Source: Streptantibioticus ferralitis
GTDB taxonomy: Bacteria; Actinomycetota; Actinomycetes; Streptomycetales; Streptomycetaceae
Reading direction: 5' to 3'
Length of the DNA: 64,000 nt
Assembly: GCF_029223525.1 (NCBI RefSeq)
Contig: NZ_JARHTQ010000004.1
Location: 248,001 to 312,000 of the forward strand
Shown: piece after piece, positions 60,349 to 64,000 of the stretch
Position numbering within the stretch: position 1 is the stretch's first letter
Layout of the letters: every line of letters begins with the position of its first letter
Program-made: the position numbers and the translations under genes
The notes under the pieces: generated by a model
The model's database searches: none
Told to the model about the DNA's origin: nothing
Seen by the model: the letters and a program-made list of their open reading frames with translations, nothing else

Positions 60349-61131
60349 ATGACCCTGGCTGCCGTGCTGGCTCCGCGTCTGCCGTGTTGGGTGGTGGCGC
60401 GGGGGCTTGATGTGCTGTATCCGCGGCAGGAGCCGGAGTTGGCTCGGCTGGATGAGATCTGTCCGCCATGCGGCACGGCGCTGGACATCGGGGCCTGGTA
60501 CGGGCCGTGGTCGCGGCGGCTGGCCCGGCGGGCGGATCGGGTGGTCGCGCTGGAGCCGGTGGCCGAGGTGTGCCGGGCGCTGCGCGAGACCGTGCCGGAG
60601 CGTGTGGACGTGATCAACGCGGCCGCCTCCGACCGCAGCGGCGACGCGGCGATCTGGCTGGCGGACCAGGACGGGCGCGAGGCGCGCGGGCTGACCTCGT
60701 TGGAACCCCGGCCGTCGGTGCACCGGCGTACCCGCCGGGTGCGCCTGGTCACCGTGGACGCGCTCGGTCTGTCCGACATCCGCTTCGTCAAGATCGACGT
60801 CGAGGGCCATGAGGTCGCCGTGCTGCGCGGTGCACGCAACACGCTCCGCCGCGACCGGCCCAATCTGTTCATCGAGACGGAAGCCCGGCTCCAGCCGGTT
60901 GAGCGCATCACCGGACTGCTGCGCGGCTGGGGCTATCGGGGCTGGGTGCTGCCGGGGCGCGACTGGGTGCCGCTCGACGCGTTCGACCTGTCGGCTCACC
61001 AGCGGGCGTGCGCCCATGTCGTGGCGCGCGGGCTGTTGCGGCGCAGCCTGCGACCCTACCCGCGCTACGTCAACTCCGTCCTGTTCACACCGGAGGAGGC
61101 CGCCTTTCCGTCCCGTGGGCCGTCCCTGTAG
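60349..61131 (+). CDS. FkbM-family methyltransferase
   Basis: 260 aa. ALDIGAWYGPWSRRLARRAD is the SAM motif; VVALEPVAEVCRALRE and FVKIDVEGHEVAVLRGARNTL are the FkbM hallmark blocks. FkbM enzymes O-methylate hydroxyls of sugars, lipids or polyketides. ATG at 60349 with GAGGAG five bases upstream. It sits at the edge of the envelope cluster, convergent with sdhB (6 bp between stops). Confidence 0.9.
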   Translation: MTLAAVLAPRLPCWVVARGLDVLYPRQEPELARLDEICPPCGTALDIGAWYGPWSRRLARRADRVVALEPVAEVCRALRETVPERVDVINAAASDRSGDAAIWLADQDGREARGLTSLEPRPSVHRRTRRVRLVTVDALGLSDIRFVKIDVEGHEVAVLRGARNTLRRDRPNLFIETEARLQPVERITGLLRGWGYRGWVLPGRDWVPLDAFDLSAHQRACAHVVARGLLRRSLRPYPRYVNSVLFTPEEAAFPSRGPSL

Positions 61132-61137
61132 CCGCGC

Positions 61138-61880
61138 TCAGCGCGGTGCCCTGCGTGCCGCCCGCAGGAACTCCCGGTTCATCGTGGCGATCGACTGCAG
61201 CGGGATGCCCTTCGGGCAGGCCACCGCGCACTCGCCGGTGTTGGTGCAGCCGCCGAAGCCCTCGGCGTCCATGGTGCCGACCATGTCCAGCACCCGGCTC
61301 TCCCGCTCCGGAGCGCCCTGCGGCAGCACGTTCAGATGCACCACCTTCGCCGAAGTGAACAGCATCGCCGAGCCGTTGGGACAGGCCGCCACACACGCCC
61401 CGCAACCGATGCACTCGGCGTGCTCGAATGCGGTGTCGGCGACCGGCTTCGGCACCGGCGTGGCATGCGCCTCCGGGGCGCTGCCGGTCGGTGCGGTGAC
61501 ATAGCCGCCGGAGCCGATGATGCGGTCGAACGCGGACCGGTCGACGACCAGGTCCTTCACCACCGGGAAGGCCGCCGCGCGCCACGGCTCGATGTCGATG
61601 GTGTCGCCGTCCGAGAAGTGCCGCATGTGCAGCTGGCAGGTGGTGGTGCGCTCGGGGCCGTGCGCCTGGCCGTTGATGACCATCCCGCACGCGCCGCAGA
61701 TGCCCTCGCGGCAGTCGTGGTCGAAGGCGACCGGTTCGTCGCCGTCCAGGATCAGCCGCTCGTTGAGCGTGTCGAGCATCTCCAGGAACGACATGTCCTC
61801 GCTGATGCCGTCGACCTCGTAGGCGGTCATGGTGCCGGGCTGTTCGGGGCCGCGCTGGCGCCAGATCCGCAGGGTGAGCC

Positions 61881-61884
<4 letters not shown>
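61138..61884 (-). CDS. sdhB: Succinate dehydrogenase/fumarate reductase iron-sulfur subunit
   Basis: 248 aa. The [2Fe-2S] ligands lie in [15 protein letters not shown] followed by CQLH; the [4Fe-4S]/[3Fe-4S] sites are [18 protein letters not shown] and [17 protein letters not shown]. It passes electrons from SdhA to the membrane quinone. The ATG overlaps the sdhA stop (ATGA). The short B-type subunit fits a menaquinone-linked enzyme. Confidence 0.95.
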
Positions 61885-63827
<1,943 letters not shown>

Positions 63828-63828
63828 G

Positions 63829-64000
63829 TCAGCTCACCACTCCGGTCATCACCGAGACGGGCACCGCGACGAATCCCGCGGTCAGAACGAGGGCCAGCGC
63901 GTTGGCGGTGAACTTGAGCGCCGCGTCGCGGCGCGCGCTGTTGGCGCCGAGGGTCTGCGCCGCGCTCCACAAGCCGTGCCGGATGTGCAGCCCGAGGGCC
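63829..64000 (-). CDS. sdhC: Succinate dehydrogenase cytochrome b subunit (C-terminal part)
   Basis: The last 56 residues are visible: [20 protein letters not shown], then a final TM segment ([20 protein letters not shown]). HIRHGLWS matches the heme-ligand helix of B-type SdhC. The gene continues past the window end. Confidence 0.85.
   Translation of the reverse strand, partial: ALGLHIRHGLWSAAQTLGANSARRDAALKFTANALALVLTAGFVAVPVSVMTGVVS

Overview
The window is high-GC DNA with the gene style of a Streptomyces-like actinomycete: GTG and TTG starts are common, many stops and starts overlap (ATGA/GTGA), there is a Streptomyces subtilisin-inhibitor gene, Scr1-type XRE/DUF5753 and DUF6879 genes, an LAxTG sortase substrate and a B-type succinate dehydrogenase operon. 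No rRNA, tRNA or CRISPR array was seen. About 60 genes are supported, including two short CDSs of 54 and 49 codons.

Layout. 0-4 kb: a thioesterase-like partial gene and an MFS exporter, divergent from a TetR regulator and an FAD monooxygenase. 4-10 kb: a SpoIIE-type phosphatase, an XRE regulator with clear palindromic operators, and a Tat-exported propeller-amidohydrolase. 10-16.5 kb: metal transport, with an M-box (Mg2+) riboswitch, a 25-codon leader ORF and an NRAMP-fold transporter with altered metal-site residues, then a two-gene ABC importer and a CDF metal exporter. 16.6-25.9 kb: cobL, a second-site tsaD, the protease inhibitor gene, an MprF-like DUF2156 protein, two YbjQ-type proteins and a frameshifted lactonase. 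26-34.5 kb: a leaderless hypothetical gene, a purple acid phosphatase, an LAETG surface protein, and a MarR-DHA2 exporter pair whose exporter carries three extra beta-sandwich repeats. 34.5-43 kb: a FolD lacking its cyclohydrolase lysine coupled to an FchA-type cyclohydrolase, a quinone oxidoreductase, DUF427, a family A DNA polymerase, and a TetR with two tiny membrane proteins.

42.8-61.1 kb is the most interesting part. A very large AftD-like (DUF3367) GT-C glycosyltransferase, a coupled DMT-type membrane protein, a GT4 glycosyltransferase, a TetR regulator, a DUF3068 (PorA-like) membrane protein, two SAM methyltransferases (one fused to a Trm112-like tail), a PapA/WES-like acyltransferase, a beta-propeller lipoprotein and an FkbM methyltransferase lie together. 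Five copies of one palindrome, TATTGAC-N5-GTCAAC or one mismatch from it, lie upstream of these units. In three of them the palindrome supplies the -35 box exactly 17 bp from a TANNNT -10 box. I infer one TetR-controlled regulon building or modifying an envelope glycoconjugate or lipid. A lower-GC accessory module (DUF6879, XRE/DUF5753, DUF7848) sits inside it. The window ends in sdhB, sdhA and the 3' end of sdhC.
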